Source of the DNA: Laburnicola sp. R22_1
Lineage: Eukaryota > Ascomycota > Dothideomycetes > Pleosporales > Didymosphaeriaceae
Direction: 5' to 3'
DNA length: 64,000 bases
NCBI GenBank assembly: GCA_014281115.1
Contig: JACONQ010000020.1
Coordinates: forward strand, 682,001 to 746,000
A program made the translations under genes and the position numbers. This document shows, piece after piece, positions 47,913 through 59,813 of this stretch (the first letter of the stretch is position 1; each line of letters opens with the position of its first letter). Under the pieces are notes generated by a model that was given only the letters and a program-made list of their open reading frames with translations, was not told the DNA's origin and did no database searches.

Positions 47913-49236
47913 CAGTGCCAAGCCAAAAGTCTGTTCCCCCAACACGCTAACGCGCGTACACCAACACCAACACCCTATTTTCAACACTACATTACTCCAC
48001 CAATATAAGCTCTTTTGGTGTAGAAATTTCAGGAAATCGTCGCCGCAATGCCGAATTATCTGTCCAGCAACGGGATTTAATTATCGCGAAGTGTGAGGCG
48101 GGCGCGTCATCGCAGGAGTTGGCTAAGGAGTTTAACTGTACGCGTCGCTGCATTAACAAAACACTTCAGAGATATGGAGAACAACACCACAATTAATCGC
48201 GGCCTCGATCAGGGCGTCCCCAGGCGCTTAATACACATGACAAGCATGTACTCTATTAAGAGGCACGACAAAACCTAAGGATCGAATACCCAGCCCTCCT
48301 CCGCAAGGCCTCCCTCCGCCGCATCTCTTAAACAACTGCATATCGCGCATTAAAGGCAGAGAGCCTAACCAACTTCCAGGCAGCGCAGAAGCCCAAGATC
48401 ACTCGCGCGGTGGCCCAGGAGAGGCGTTAATTCGAATGGGAATATCGCAATTGGGATTGGCGCGGACAGCCCTTCCAGTTCTCAGATAAGTGCTCTATTC
48501 AAAGACGCTCCGGCAGCACATCTACATAGGTTTTTCGCCTCCCACACAAGAAATAGAGACATAAGATAATTAAGGAGACAGTTATATCAAGATCTTGCGC
48601 GGCAATAGTGTGGGCGAGTATCTGGCTTAATTAGAGAGGGCGGGTTCGGCGGAGTCCCTTAGTAATTATGCCCAGGGACCTAGCAGCTTGTCGCAAAGGA
48701 TACAGCGCATAGAGTTATATTAAAGCTCTACGCAAAGAACTCCTCTGTAATTATTACGCAGGAGATATCTATATGCACAATAACGCGCCCATCCACAGGG
48801 CGCGACAGTCGCTCGATTTTTTGGCGGAACACGGCATACAACCAATTAAGTGGCCGCGTTATTCCCCTAATATCAACGCTATTAAACATCTCTGGTGGTC
48901 CCTTAAAAGAGAACTCCATAAGCGTTACCCTAATATAGGCGACCTTGGCGACAGCAACAAGGACTTTGAGACCTTCTGCGCGGCGTTGAAAGATTGCTGG
49001 CGTAGGATCCCTAATTCGCTGATTCGCAAGCTTATACTTAGTATGCCGCGCCGCCTACTTGCTCTCCGGCGTGCGCGCGGGTATCAAACAAAATATTGAT
49101 CAAATAATTATCTCTATATCAATTATCAACTCTCTGGGAGCGATATTGGGGGTGCCGGAGCGCTCTGCGCGACGGGGTGGTGATGATGGCGGACCTCGCT
49201 TACCCCTGCGGGGAACAGACTTTTGGCTTAGTACTG
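47913..49236 (+). mobile_element. Tc1/mariner transposon nested in MULE copy 2
   Basis: 1,324 bp with inverted terminal repeats of about 28 bp (CAGTGCCAAGCCAAAAGTCT plus GTTCCCC on the left; the mirror GGGGAACAGACTTTTGGCTT on the right) and TA duplications at 47911-47912 and 49237-49238. GC content is near 50%, in sharp contrast to the RIPped MULE around it, so it inserted late. Confidence 0.92.
48027..49099 (+). pseudogene. Tc1/mariner transposase (DDE_3), damaged
   Basis: One frame of about 357 codons broken by TAA/TAG. The N-terminal HTH reads LSVQQRDLIIAKCEAGASSQ then LAKEFNCTRRCINKT. A second HTH region and a GRPQAL hinge follow. Catalytic core: FSDKCSIQRR (first Asp kept), MHNNAPIHRA (second Asp changed to Asn), and YSPNINAIKHLWW (family P-D-x-N-x-I-E-H-x-W; both Asp and Glu changed). 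The C-terminal part from 48773 is open to the stop at 49099. No convincing start codon; the frame is open upstream of the HTH from about 48027. Minus-strand and other ORFs over this span are shadows. Confidence 0.85.
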
Positions 49237-51649
49237 TACAACTAATTAATATTAGTTTTAAGCCTTATTTTATTGCTCCTTCTAGCCGCTAGATAATACT
49301 AGATTTTCTACTCTTTAGGCCTCTATCTCCTATATCTTTCGCTTTATCCTTTTCTTAGTTAGATAACCTTATAAGGAAATGTTAGGTGGCTTTATAACAC
49401 AATTAGGTTTAAGATTATCTAGCAAAACTAGTAATAGAGAGTACTTATACTACTTATAATACTTAGATATTTTATAGAACTTAGTAATATAATTCTTAAG
49501 TTTAGTAGTAAAGAACTAATAGACAGCAATTGCATGCCTATAAGGAATTTTATAATCCTAGAAAGCGAAATAAGAGTATTTCTAAGCCTTAAGCTAAATA
49601 AGACAAGTCTTCTTATCCCCTGCGTTTGCTTAGTATACTAGAGCTACTATATTCTTACACTCTTAAGGAGTTACAAGATACTAGTTACTTTTCTTAAGCT
49701 CTTTCTAGAAATATGCTAGAGTATAGTTAGTATACTTCTTATTTTTCTAGGGTTTATAATATCTTTATAAAACTTTAATATTATCTATATCTATATATAA
49801 TAAAGTAAATAGAAACTTAGTAGGTTATAAGCTTTCTATAGCTTAGTCTTAGTCTAAATAAAATAACAGACTTTCTAATAGATTTACTTACTATCTATGC
49901 GCTATTTACTAACTTGGAAATATTAAAACATATTTAATTAAACTGTAGAAAATTAACTAGTGGTGTATATAATATTGCGTAGTGCTTTATATTAATCTAG
50001 TCTAGATAGTAATATATAGGAGTAGAAAGAGACTTAATCTAGTTAAGAAAAGCTTTAAATTTTATCTTAGTCTTAACTAGACAAGCAGCTCTAAATATCC
50101 TCTTAATTTTTTTTCTAAATTTGTTTCTAATATTCTTGGCAAGATATTGCGTGCAGTAATAATAGAAAGCTTTTAGGAAAACCTTTGCTATAACTAGAAC
50201 TAGACCTTTTACTTAATTACTAATAATTGTAAGATGCTTAAAATTGTCACGTTCTTTCTTAGTAGTATTAAGGTTATTTAGAAAGTATTGCCTAAAACTA
50301 TGTAGAAAGTTAAGCTACAACTCTCTAGACTTGTTTTTGGCAAATCCCTATACTAATAGTAAGATCTCCTTGTTAGCATTAAGTATTATAAGAATAAGGA
50401 GAACTAGATTCTTATCTAACTTTATATAGGTACTATTAATATAGATAAACTATTAATAGTGCTAAAATATATAAACACAAGCTCTTAGTGCTATATAGCA
50501 CCCCTTAAAGGTTCTATTATTATTTATTAAGATGACAGCGTGCGCCCTAGTAGTATAGTTTCTATTATTATTTAAATCTATATTTATATTAAGCCCGCCA
50601 TCTATAATTGTCTCTAAGAATAGAAGGATAAGCTAGAAGGACTTTATCTTGTCTATAAAGACACTCCTTTAGATTTCTTTCTCTATACGCTATGCTTGTT
50701 TATATAATATTTAATTTAAGTACTAAAGTCTTTTAGTAGACTAGATTTGGCACAGCCTTATTTAAAAGTTGCTCTTAACTATATCCCTATATTAGTAGGC
50801 GATAAGCTTTGCGGAGTTTAATACTTTCTAACCTTAATAGGAGCTAAGATTGCAGGTATAGAAGATTAATTTCCAAAGCTTAAATCTATTAGTTTGGTTT
50901 ATATAAGCGATCTAGAGAAAGAATTTGCAACTAGTTTTCTTACTTAAGTGGTAAATAGTGTAGAATCTTATTTAATTACTAGAGGCTACTTTTAATAAAA
51001 GCCTCTAGGTTACTATAATATAAAAAACTAACTCTTTGGCCTCATTAATTAATACGAATATCTATTCAACAAATAAGATATTAGGTAAGCTTAGGGAGTC
51101 TACTATTATAGTTAAATATTATTAATCTTTTTAGAGTTAATTAGGAGGATATCTTACAATTTCCGTTAGAACGCATTAACTCTTTAATTATACTAGACGC
51201 GCTAAGCGCTATTATAGGATTAGTAAGAGGTAGTTACTAAATACTATTAGCGTGGGCCGCTAAATTTAATTAGTTTACAAAAGGTGGCATTTAGATTAAA
51301 AATAGTAGTATTTAGGTTATTATTTAAGCTAAGATTATATATGTAGTAGTGTATTAAAAATAGTAGTAGATAGGGAATTATTAGGCTAAGTAGTAGTGTG
51401 GCAGTTATTTACTAGCTGTATAAGTTTTGCCCCCCTACTAGAATATAATAGTCTTAGACACATTAGGTCTTAGTAGACTTAATAAATAGCTTATTTAATA
51501 AAATAAACTTTTAAGCATTAAAGGCACTAAAAGCTAGTAAAAAAGTGTTATCTAGAATTATCTGCATAGAGAACCTTAAAGCGCTTATTAGACAATAAGG
51601 CTAAATAAGCTAATATAATATAGATTTTGTTCTTGTTAGCTATGTACTA

Positions 51650-53500
51650 TATTATACGCTAGACTATATTTAATAATAGTAACTAACCTTTAAGAATATT
51701 TTATATAGAGCTATTTTTAGCACCTTAGTTTGCAAAGAGCCTTAATATTACTTGCCTCTTTGCTCTTTCTATGCCTATATTACTATTTTGCAACAACACT
51801 ATTATTAAAATAGATTATGCTAGCAAGGCACTTACAAAGGCTCCTCTAAATAATAATAGGCTATAGGCCGCTTAATTTAATACTAGTAGTGTTCCTCTTA
51901 CCACACTATATAATTATGCCTATAGGCGGCCCTCTATAAAGGCAAAGGCGCAAAGCTAATAGTATCTTACGATAAATAAAGAGAAAGCCCTTATTAAATT
52001 CCTATTACTAATATCTAGTTTTAGATAGCCTATCTATATTAAGTATATATCTATACTAGCTTTTTATCTTACCTATTAATAATTTGTTATAAAAAGACTA
52101 ATAAAAGCCCTAGATAAAAACTAGGCTTAAGTCTTTAAGAAGCGTTAGCCTAAGCTTAAAGTAAGGCAAGTAAGGTCTATAGACTAGAAGCGTTATATAG
52201 TATATATATATATAACAAGATTATAAAGTAGTTTAATATAATTAGTAAGGTACTATAGAATTTAGCTATTCTACTAGAGAATGTCTATAATATAAATAAG
52301 ATAGAAGCCTTACTTAGTATACTTAGCTCTATTAAGGTACTAGTAGGAAAAGACAACCTATAGGGGCATAGAGGCGCTAGCGTAAAACGCACTCTTATAA
52401 CTACTATTAAGTGTATTAGTGCAGATAGCGAAAAGCTACCGCCTTTAATTATCTAGCCAGCGGCAACTTATTAGAATAACTAGACTATCTATTCTACCCC
52501 TAAGTGGGATTATGTGTTCTTTAAAAACAGATATAAGGTCTCTAAGATTAGCCTAGAGTGGCTTAAGCGTGTTTTTAACTCTAAAACTTAGGAAAAAGCG
52601 AATATAAAACCATATATATTAATCTGTAATGGATTCAAAAGTTATAAGACCCTAGAGACCCTAGAGTTCTACTTTAAGCATTATATTATATTATGCTATC
52701 TAGCCTTATACACCTCTTATAAGACCTAACTATATAATGTGTTAGTGTTTACGCCTAAAGACTACCTACTATAACTAGATTAAATAACTAAATTAAGGCG
52801 AAATAGATATAATTAGCAAGAAATACTTTACTTACCTATATACACTAGTAAGGGAAAAAGCGCTAACTAAGAGAAATATTCTAGCTAGATAGGCAGCCAC
52901 TAGTCTATTACTATTTAATCTAGAGAGAGTACTTTGTAGCACGCTAAAGTCGCCACTAGAACTTATAATACCTATAGGAGACTATATTATAGGCTTTCAC
53001 CCTTAACTAGAAGCACTAGTAACGTCTATAACCACTATTATACTAGTAATAATAGAAGGCGTTATAGTACTACATAGCTTAATTAAGTAGGATATAGGTG
53101 TGCTTAATAAGAGAAGTAGACAGCGCCTATAAAGACGCGTTTAAAAGCTTATAAGTGCTACTTAAATTTTCTTTGCAAAGTAGCATCTACTATAAAATTA
53201 TAATAGACTCTTAACTAGAGTAAACAGCAAAGCCAAAGTTTGCTAATTAATATAGTCTATAGTGCTAGAAAAGGCTAAGATAAAAAGCTATAAGAACTTT
53301 AAAGAGGTATAAGCCAAGCGTGCTATAAAAGAGAAAGCTATTATGGCTAAAGAAAAACGCAGTTATAAGCGTAAGCTTTAGAATACTATATTAGATATAA
53401 AGGCGAATATTCTAGTATTAGGGGAAAATATAGTATAGGCGAGCAAACAACTGTAGTTAACGCTATAGAGAGCCCTAGTGACGAGAATATACTAAGATAG
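51650..53500 (+). pseudogene. Pogo-like (DDE_1) transposase relic
   Basis: A plus-strand reading interrupted by TAG/TAA includes QAQVFKKR (the CENP-B-like domain end), IGKVLQ-like residues, then VYNINKIEALLSILSSIKVL (family N-M-D-E-T-G; Asp changed to Asn, Glu to Lys), HRGASVKRTLITTIKCISAD, LPPLIIQPAATY, KPYILICNGFKSYKTLE (second Asp read as Asn) and LYNVLVFTPKDYL (third Asp to Asn). These are landmarks of a fungal pogo/Fot transposase, distinct from the copies at 26274 and 62487. Its tail contains a basic helix near 53340. I could not find its terminal repeats. Confidence 0.65.
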
Positions 53501-53639
53501 AGTCTAGAGCTAAGATGTCTTTACTTTAAGCCTTTCTTATATAGTAAATTACCTATATATATTATGCATAATTGCTGTTAGGTGCTTGTGCGCTTTAATC
53601 TTAAGGTTTTTAATAGCTTATTATTCTGTCTAGCAATCT

Positions 53640-54790
53640 CTACTTAATTATTATCTTGGCCTATCTAGCCTACTACTATGTAACTTAACTCTAGCTAGTG
53701 CTAAGTAACCTAACCTAGTAGGCTATTTAAAGTTTATAGAATTTAGGTTTTCTACTTTTATTAAAAGACTTTTTATAAGAGGATACAGACTTACCTAATT
53801 CTATTTAGTAGATATATTATTAAGGATAAACTATACAGCTTTATTGCAGGCGTTTACTAACTATATCTAGAGTATCTAGAGCGTAAGCGCAAAATTAGGC
53901 GTTTAAAAATACTATAGAAGTACTTAAAGGGTCTACATACTATAAACACTAGCACTAGACACTATACTAACTCTAGCCTAATTGTGTACAATTATTAAGT
54001 TAAACCTTAGCTAAGATATATTAGTACTAAAAATTATACAACTCTCTTTACTACTATAATTATTCTTAATAGTAATTTAAGATTATGTTATATCTACAAT
54101 TTATTACATCTATATAATACTATTAAGACTACTCTATAGATAAGCCTAATTCTTCTTAAGAACTTTCTATAAAGAGGCATCTATAGCACTAATAGTCTAT
54201 TGCACTGTATTTAGCTAATCTTCTAGATCTTTCTTAGTGCTACTAATTAAATCTTTTAGGTCTTCTAACAATTTCTACATTATAGAGTAGTCCTAGCTAA
54301 TAACTTTTAGTATCTTTAAAAGAGGTGTATCTAGTGCTAGCTTATATATTTATTAACTAAAAAGCAATAACTAGTACTATCCTATAGCTTAATAGCTAGT
54401 TCTTTATATTGTTAAAGCTCTTCTTATAATATTGCATTTTAAGCTAGTCTTATACACTAGTCTATCTATCTTATAAGTAAGCTATATATATATTAAGTAT
54501 CTTACGCATTTTCTTATATATTATCGCATGATATTCTAAAGGCTACTAGAGTAGCTCTAGCTTCGCAGCTTCTATAGGGTACTAAGCCCACTTATAAATT
54601 ATTATAAGCACTATAATAAGTGCGTCTAGACCAGCTAGAATATCCTTAATAGTTTAGCGCTAACTCTTAAAGCTAGAGATTACTTTATATAGGGACTTGC
54701 TCGCATTAAAAGTAAATATAACTAAAGTTAAAAGACTAGATACTAGGCCTACTACTTTAGCTATAATAATTATATAGTGTTATAATAGGG
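53640..54790 (-). pseudogene. PigL_N / STAND N-terminal-domain protein relic
   Basis: Reading leftward from about 54780: AKVVGLVSSLLTLVIFTFNA then SKSLYKVISSFKS and TIKDILAGLDALIIVL, a pattern I associate with the fungal N-terminal domain PigL_N (a hydrophobic first helix, then S-x-x-L-x-x-x-V-x-S-F-K and I-x-x-x-L-x-x-L). Near 54260-54140 a coiled helix follows: KLLEDLKDLISSTKKDLED and SAIDASLQKVLKKN. Stops are TAG/TAA and at least one frame change separates the two parts. Such domains occur alone or at the N-terminus of NLR (STAND) proteins. Here it is transcribed away from the NACHT-WD40 relic. No start codon is preserved. Confidence 0.55.
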
Positions 54791-55199
54791 TAGAAATAGT
54801 GTAGGCAGCTATATTATCTAAAAAGGAGTCTAAGACCCCATAGTTTATAGCAGCCACCTACTAACCTATAAGTAGTATCTTATTAGTTGCATAGTAAACG
54901 CTGCACAGCCGCCTTATATTAGCATAGCTCTAGCCCTTCTTTAGCCTCTCTTTATCTTACCCTACTAAATAAGTAGCAAAGCGTATATGCATACTCTTTA
55001 CAATACTCTCTATACTTTTATAAGAATTCTACACAACTAAGTCTAATATAAACGCACATATATAAGAATAACTATTAGCGCCCACATTAGTAAAAATATT
55101 ACTAAGCTTAAATCTACCTAAATTAACAATATTAGCCTAAACATAAGTGTATACTACTATATCCTACTCCTAATAGAAGCTAACTAGCGAACATAGTAT

Positions 55200-56870
55200 A
55201 CACTACTAATAACCTTAACTACACTTATCTTTACACTCTATAATACTCGGATACGCTAAAAGTTAAAATTAGACTAAAGAAGAAAGATAAGCTACTATAT
55301 AAGTCTATTAAATAGATAGTGTAAAACGCGTAGTATGCGTAATAGCAGAATAGCAAAAATATATCCCTTTTCTAGATTAAGAGTAGTGTAGGCAAAGAAA
55401 AGATAATAATATCTATAGGTCTTGTTAAGTAGCTTAAGCGGCCCCTATATTCTAATAAGTAGCCTTCTATAATAGTGTATTTCTTTTACTAAAATACTAA
55501 CTATAAGCTTAATACTATTAAGAGTATTATAAAAGGGCTAATCCTATACCTTATAAATTAGTAAAAGAAAGTCTACAAGCCTCTGCGTCGCTAGTGAGAC
55601 AACAACAATAGGTAGTTTAGAAAGGATCTTAGCTTATAGTAAGCACTCTAAAGTATCTTTTTAGAAATACTATACTACTATAAGAGCTAGAGGATATACA
55701 TAGTTATTAACACTCTTAATAAATATTAGAACTAGGACTATAATATAGCTGCGTTCTTGCAGCTTATTTTATAAATAGGGTTTAACTTAAAAGTTAAGTA
55801 GCTATTAATAAGCCAGCTATTTAACAGCGCTAGACGCGAACTACTTAGTATATCTAACTAGGTAATAGTAAGCTTAGAGCTAAACTTAAGCTATATTTCT
55901 AAAGCAGTTAAAAGCTACATTACTAAAAAGGTAGTTTAGCTTAATTATTATAATTACTATAGACCTGTCCTACATTAGCAGCTCAAGGCTAAGCTTACTA
56001 AAAAAGCTAAGAATACCTACCTTTAGGTTAGCTTAGTGTGCAGGAGGCTTAATAGCATTAGTTAAGCTAATATCTTAGTCACAATTAAAGAGCTACTACT
56101 AGAACTAGCGCTATTCTATTATTAGATATTTAATAAGCTTTATATAAAAAAGCTAACTATTATTAAAGTATCTATATAGCTTTTTAAGATAATGCTAACT
56201 ACTTATTACTTTTTTAGAGAGTAAGAAGTAAGTACTATAATAGGCCTACCTCTAGAAAAAATAGCTATTAACCTACTAATTAATAGGTGTACTTTATTTA
56301 TTAGGAAGTAAGGCGCAAGTATTAAGTTTGTTTACTAGTTAGCTTAAGACTACCTAGCTTAGAAAGCGCAAACTATTCTTAGCTTATATAAATATTAGGG
56401 ATATAGTAAAGTTGCGCTAAGCTGTCTACACTACCTTTTTTGAAAACTTAAGGTTAACCTAGTAGACTTACCTTGCCCTAACTCTAAAAGAGAATTATTA
56501 AGTAGGCTTCTAGAGATAGTGAGAAAGGGGCTACTAGATAAGGTAAATTATATAGCTATATTCTAGGCGCAATATCTTGCGAATAGTATACTAAATATAC
56601 AAATAGTAGACATCCTTAGAGATTAGGGCAAAGTCATTACGTTCCTCTGCGCTAAGCTACTAAAATAGTTTAAATATCTAAGTTTATTAAACTAGCTATT
56701 GTGTAGAGTTAAAGGGTTAAGAAATTTAATAGTAGCAAATACTATAAGTACTATTAAAGATAATATCTTCTACTTAGGAGTCTAACTTAGTGTTCTAAAG
56801 CTAGATTCTTCCTTATCTATTCTTATATAAGACGCCACCCGTTTTTTATTACAACACTACTATACTATAG
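55200..56870 (+). pseudogene. NACHT-WD40 (fungal NLR) relic, NACHT part
   Basis: A single plus-strand frame, broken only by TAG/TAA, from about 55240 to the MULE insertion. Motifs in order: LLYKSIKQIVQNAQ, a degenerate Walker A (SLFQIKSSVGKEK at about 55361-55402; family W-I-K-G-D-P-G-K-G-K-T), KRPLYSN then IIVYFFYQ, IYIVINTLNEYQ (Walker B region, family L-V-D-A-L-D-E-C), then VIVSLELNLSYISKAVKSYI, TYLQVSLVCRRL (family T-Y-L-W-V-x-L-V-C-K-R-L), ALFYYQIF, EQEVSTIIGLP and VYQLAQDYL (family F-V-H-x-S-A-K-D-Y-L). This is the standard order in fungal NACHT NLRs that sense non-self and trigger incompatibility-type cell death. The N-terminal effector domain upstream of 55200 is not recognisable. It continues after the MULE. 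Confidence 0.75.
56861..56870. other. Target duplication of MULE copy 1 (left)
   Basis: TATACTATAG, repeated exactly at 59804-59813. Confidence 0.95.
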
Positions 56871-59803
56871 CGGCAAATGACCGCCACACCACTGCTTGGC
56901 GTAATAATTCCCCATCTACCACTGTTTTTAATACACTACCACACATATGACCTCGGCTCGAATAATAACCCAAATGCTACTGTTTCTGACCCGAATGCCA
57001 CCTTTTGTAAACCAATCAAATTTAGCGGCCTGCGCCAACAGTATTTAGTAACTACCCCTTACTAATCCCGCAATGGCGCGTAATGCGTCCGGCACAATTA
57101 AAGAGTTGACGCGTTCTGACGCGAATTGCAAGACATCCTCCTAATTAACTCTAAAAAAGATTAACGACAGTTGACTATAATGGCAGACTCCCCGAGCTTG
57201 CCCAATACTCTATTTGTTGGATAGACATTCGCATTAATTAATGAGGCCAAAGAGTCGGTTCTTTATATTATAGTAACCCAGAGGCTTTGAAAGTAGCCTC
57301 TAGCGATCGAACAAGATTCCACGCCATTTGCCGCTTAAGCGAGGAAACTAGTTGCAAATTCTTCCTCTGGATCGCTTATATGAACCGAACTAATTAATTT
57401 AAGCTTTAGAAATTGATCCCCCATACCTGCGATCTTAGCTCCCATTAAGGTTGGAAAGCATTAAACTCCGCGAAGCTCATCGCCCACCGATATGGGGATA
57501 TGGTCAAGAGCGACTTTTGAACGCGGCCGCGCCAGATCTAGACTGCTAAAAGACTTCAGTACTCAAATCAGATATCGTACAAACAAGCGTGGCGCGCAAA
57601 GAAAGAGATCCAAAGGAGTGTCTTCATGGACAAGACAAAGTCCTTCCAGCTTATCCTTCTATTCTTAGAGACGATTACGGATGGCGGGCTTAATATAGAT
57701 ATGGATCTAGATAATGACAGAAACTATACTACTAGGGCGCACGCTGCCATCTTAACAAGTGATAATGAAACCTTCAAGGGGTGCCACGTGGCACTAAGAG
57801 CTTGTGTTTATGCATTTTGGCACTCTTAACAGTTTATCTGTGTTAATAGTGCCCATATAAAGTCAGATAAGAACCTGGTTCTCCTTGTTCTCACAACACT
57901 TAACACCAACAAGGAGATCTTACTATTAATGTGGGGATTTGCCAGAAACAAGTCTAGAGAGTCGTGGCTCAACTTTCTGCATGGTTTCAGGCAATACTTT
58001 CTAAACAACCTCAATACCACCAAGAAAGAACGTGACAATTTCGAGCATCTTACAATCGTCAGCGATCGAGCAAAAGGTCTAGTTCTAGCTGTGGCAGAGG
58101 TTTTCCTAAAAGCTTTCCATTATCACTGCACGCAACATCTTGCCAAGAATGTCAGAAACGAATTTGGAAAAAAAATTAAGAGGATATTTAGAGCTGCTTG
58201 TCTGGTTGAGGCTAAGGCAAAGTTTAAAGCTTTTCTTGACTAGATTAAGTCTCTTTCTGCTTCTACACGTTACTATCTAGACCAGATTGATACAAAGCAC
58301 TACGCAACATTATATGCACCACTAGTTAATTTCCCACAGTTTGGTCAAACATATTCCAATATTTCCGAGTTAGTAAATAGCGCATGGATGGTAAGTGAAT
58401 CTATTAGAAAGCCTGTTGTTTTATTCGGACTAAGACCAAGCTATAGGAAGCTCGTGACCTACCGATTCTCCATTCACTTTATTATATATGGACATATATA
58501 ATGTCAAAGTTCTATAAAAGACGTTATAAACCCCAGAAAAATGAGAAGTATACTAACTATGCTATGGCATATTTCCAGAAAGAGCTTGAGGAGAGTAACC
58601 AGTATCTTGTGACTCCTTAAGAGCGCGAGAACATGGTAGCTCTGGTATACCGAGCAAACGCAGGAGACAAGAAGACTTGTCTTGTTCAGCTCAAGGCTTA
58701 GAAATGCTCTTGTCTCGCTTTCTAGAATCACAAAATTCCTTGTAGGCATGCAATTGCTGTCTGTTAGTTCTTTAATGCCAAACCCAAGAATTATATCGCC
58801 AAGTTCTACAAAATATCTAAGTATTGTAAGCAGTACAAGTACTCTCTGTTACCAGTTTTGCTAGACGATCTCGAACCTAATGGCGTTACAAAGCCACCTC
58901 CTAACGTTCCCTTACAAGGTCGTCCGACCAAGAAAAGGATAAAGCGAAAGACACAGGAGACAGAGGCCCAGAAAGTAGGAAATCTAGTATCATCCAGCGG
59001 CCGGAAGGAGCAACAAAATGAGGCTCAAAACCGATATCAATTAGTCGTGACATATTCGTCTCAACTCGACCTGCCCAACCACTTGCCCCATGGCAACGGA
59101 TTAGAGCTATACAAGCGCGCCTTAAAGCCAAAGCAATAGAACCCTACCGGATCTAAGCAGTAAACAAGAACAGAAATAATAAGCATAACTAATCTTATAC
59201 GGTGCAAGCATCGACGACGCACGCAGAACAACTAATCTCGCGATTTCAACCTCCTCTAGAACAGCCAGTATCCTAGTTAAATGGAGAGCGGCCACCGCTA
59301 GATACGGATGAGCAACAAAGAAGTAGCAGCTCTTAAGTTAATATAACTGCTTCACAAATCACGTACATTAATTCCACTGTTACAAACAATAACTTTATAT
59401 TCGGGACATCTAGCTCTGTTCCAAATATCACCATTAATGTCACAAGTCTACCTGGTAGAAACAAAAGACCTGTGGCAAGTGGAGATAAAGAGGAGAGCGA
59501 TGTCCGAAGCGAAGAGCCTCCAGCCTTATCAACACGATCAAGAAAAAGAGCTCGAATGGACCGATCGTGAGACTATAGATAGAGATTTAGATCCATCCAT
59601 ATTATAGACTAATCTATCCCTTTTTATATAAAAATGCTGCTTTTGTCTACTACCGAGAGCGTCTTGGGGGGGGGGGAGACCCACTATTAAACGGTGGCAT
59701 TTGGGTCATTATTCGAGCCGAGGTCACATGTGTGGTAGTGTATTGAAAACAGTGGTAGATGGGGAATTATTACGCCAAGCAGTGGTGTGGCGGTCATTTG
59801 CCG
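56871..59803 (+). mobile_element. Mutator-like element (MULE) copy 1, little RIP
   Basis: 2,933 bp with inverted terminal repeats of at least 100 bp (CGGCAAATGACCGCCACACC at both ends) and a perfect 10-bp target duplication. GC is near 45% and CA/TG are not depleted, in contrast with copy 2. It lies inside the NLR relic, and element plus duplication (2,943 bp) is a multiple of three, so the NLR frame is the same on both sides. An 11-G run sits at 59666-59676 just inside the right repeat. Confidence 0.95.
57180..59150 (+). pseudogene. MULE transposase with SWIM zinc finger
   Basis: Possible start ATG 57180 (MADSPSLPNTLFVG). The protein is recoverable in pieces across two or three frames: 57626-57829 (MDKTKSFQLILLFLETITDG), the MULE catalytic domain at 57835-58243 (VNSAHIKSDKNLVLLVL, with the family Asp read as Asn; IVSDRAKGLVLA with the second Asp kept; HYHCTQHLAKNV with the conserved Cys/His), and a region with SNISELVNSAW (58350). 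A SWIM-type zinc finger lies near 58700 (CSCLAF, then IPCRHAIAVC). The tail is basic (58858-59139, RPTKKRIKRKTQE). Frame changes and stops break it. The minus-strand ORFs at 57826-58038, 58504-58749 and 58901-59131 are shadows. Confidence 0.8.
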
Positions 59804-59813
59804 TATACTATAG
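59804..59813. other. Target duplication of MULE copy 1 (right)
   Basis: TATACTATAG, identical to 56861-56870. Confidence 0.95.

Larger units (their letters stand above)
47124..51414 (-). mobile_element. Mutator-like element (MULE) copy 2, heavily RIPped, with a nested Tc1 element
   Basis: Its ends are C/G-to-T/A versions of the terminal repeats of the well-preserved copy at 56871-59803. The left end reads GGCAAATAACTGCTATACTA for CGGCAAATGACCGCCACACC; the right end is the mirror. A 10-bp target duplication flanks it. Its interior is the same element in the opposite orientation: the plus-strand frame at 50244-50429 corresponds to the minus-strand shadow frame at 57826-58038 in copy 1. Without the Tc1 insertion it is about 2.97 kb, against 2.93 kb for copy 1. 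Confidence 0.9.

Noticed and set aside
50244..50429. 61-codon open frame, nearly the same protein as the minus-strand frame at 57826-58038
   Set aside because: The similarity reflects two copies of the MULE; both frames are antisense to the transposase.
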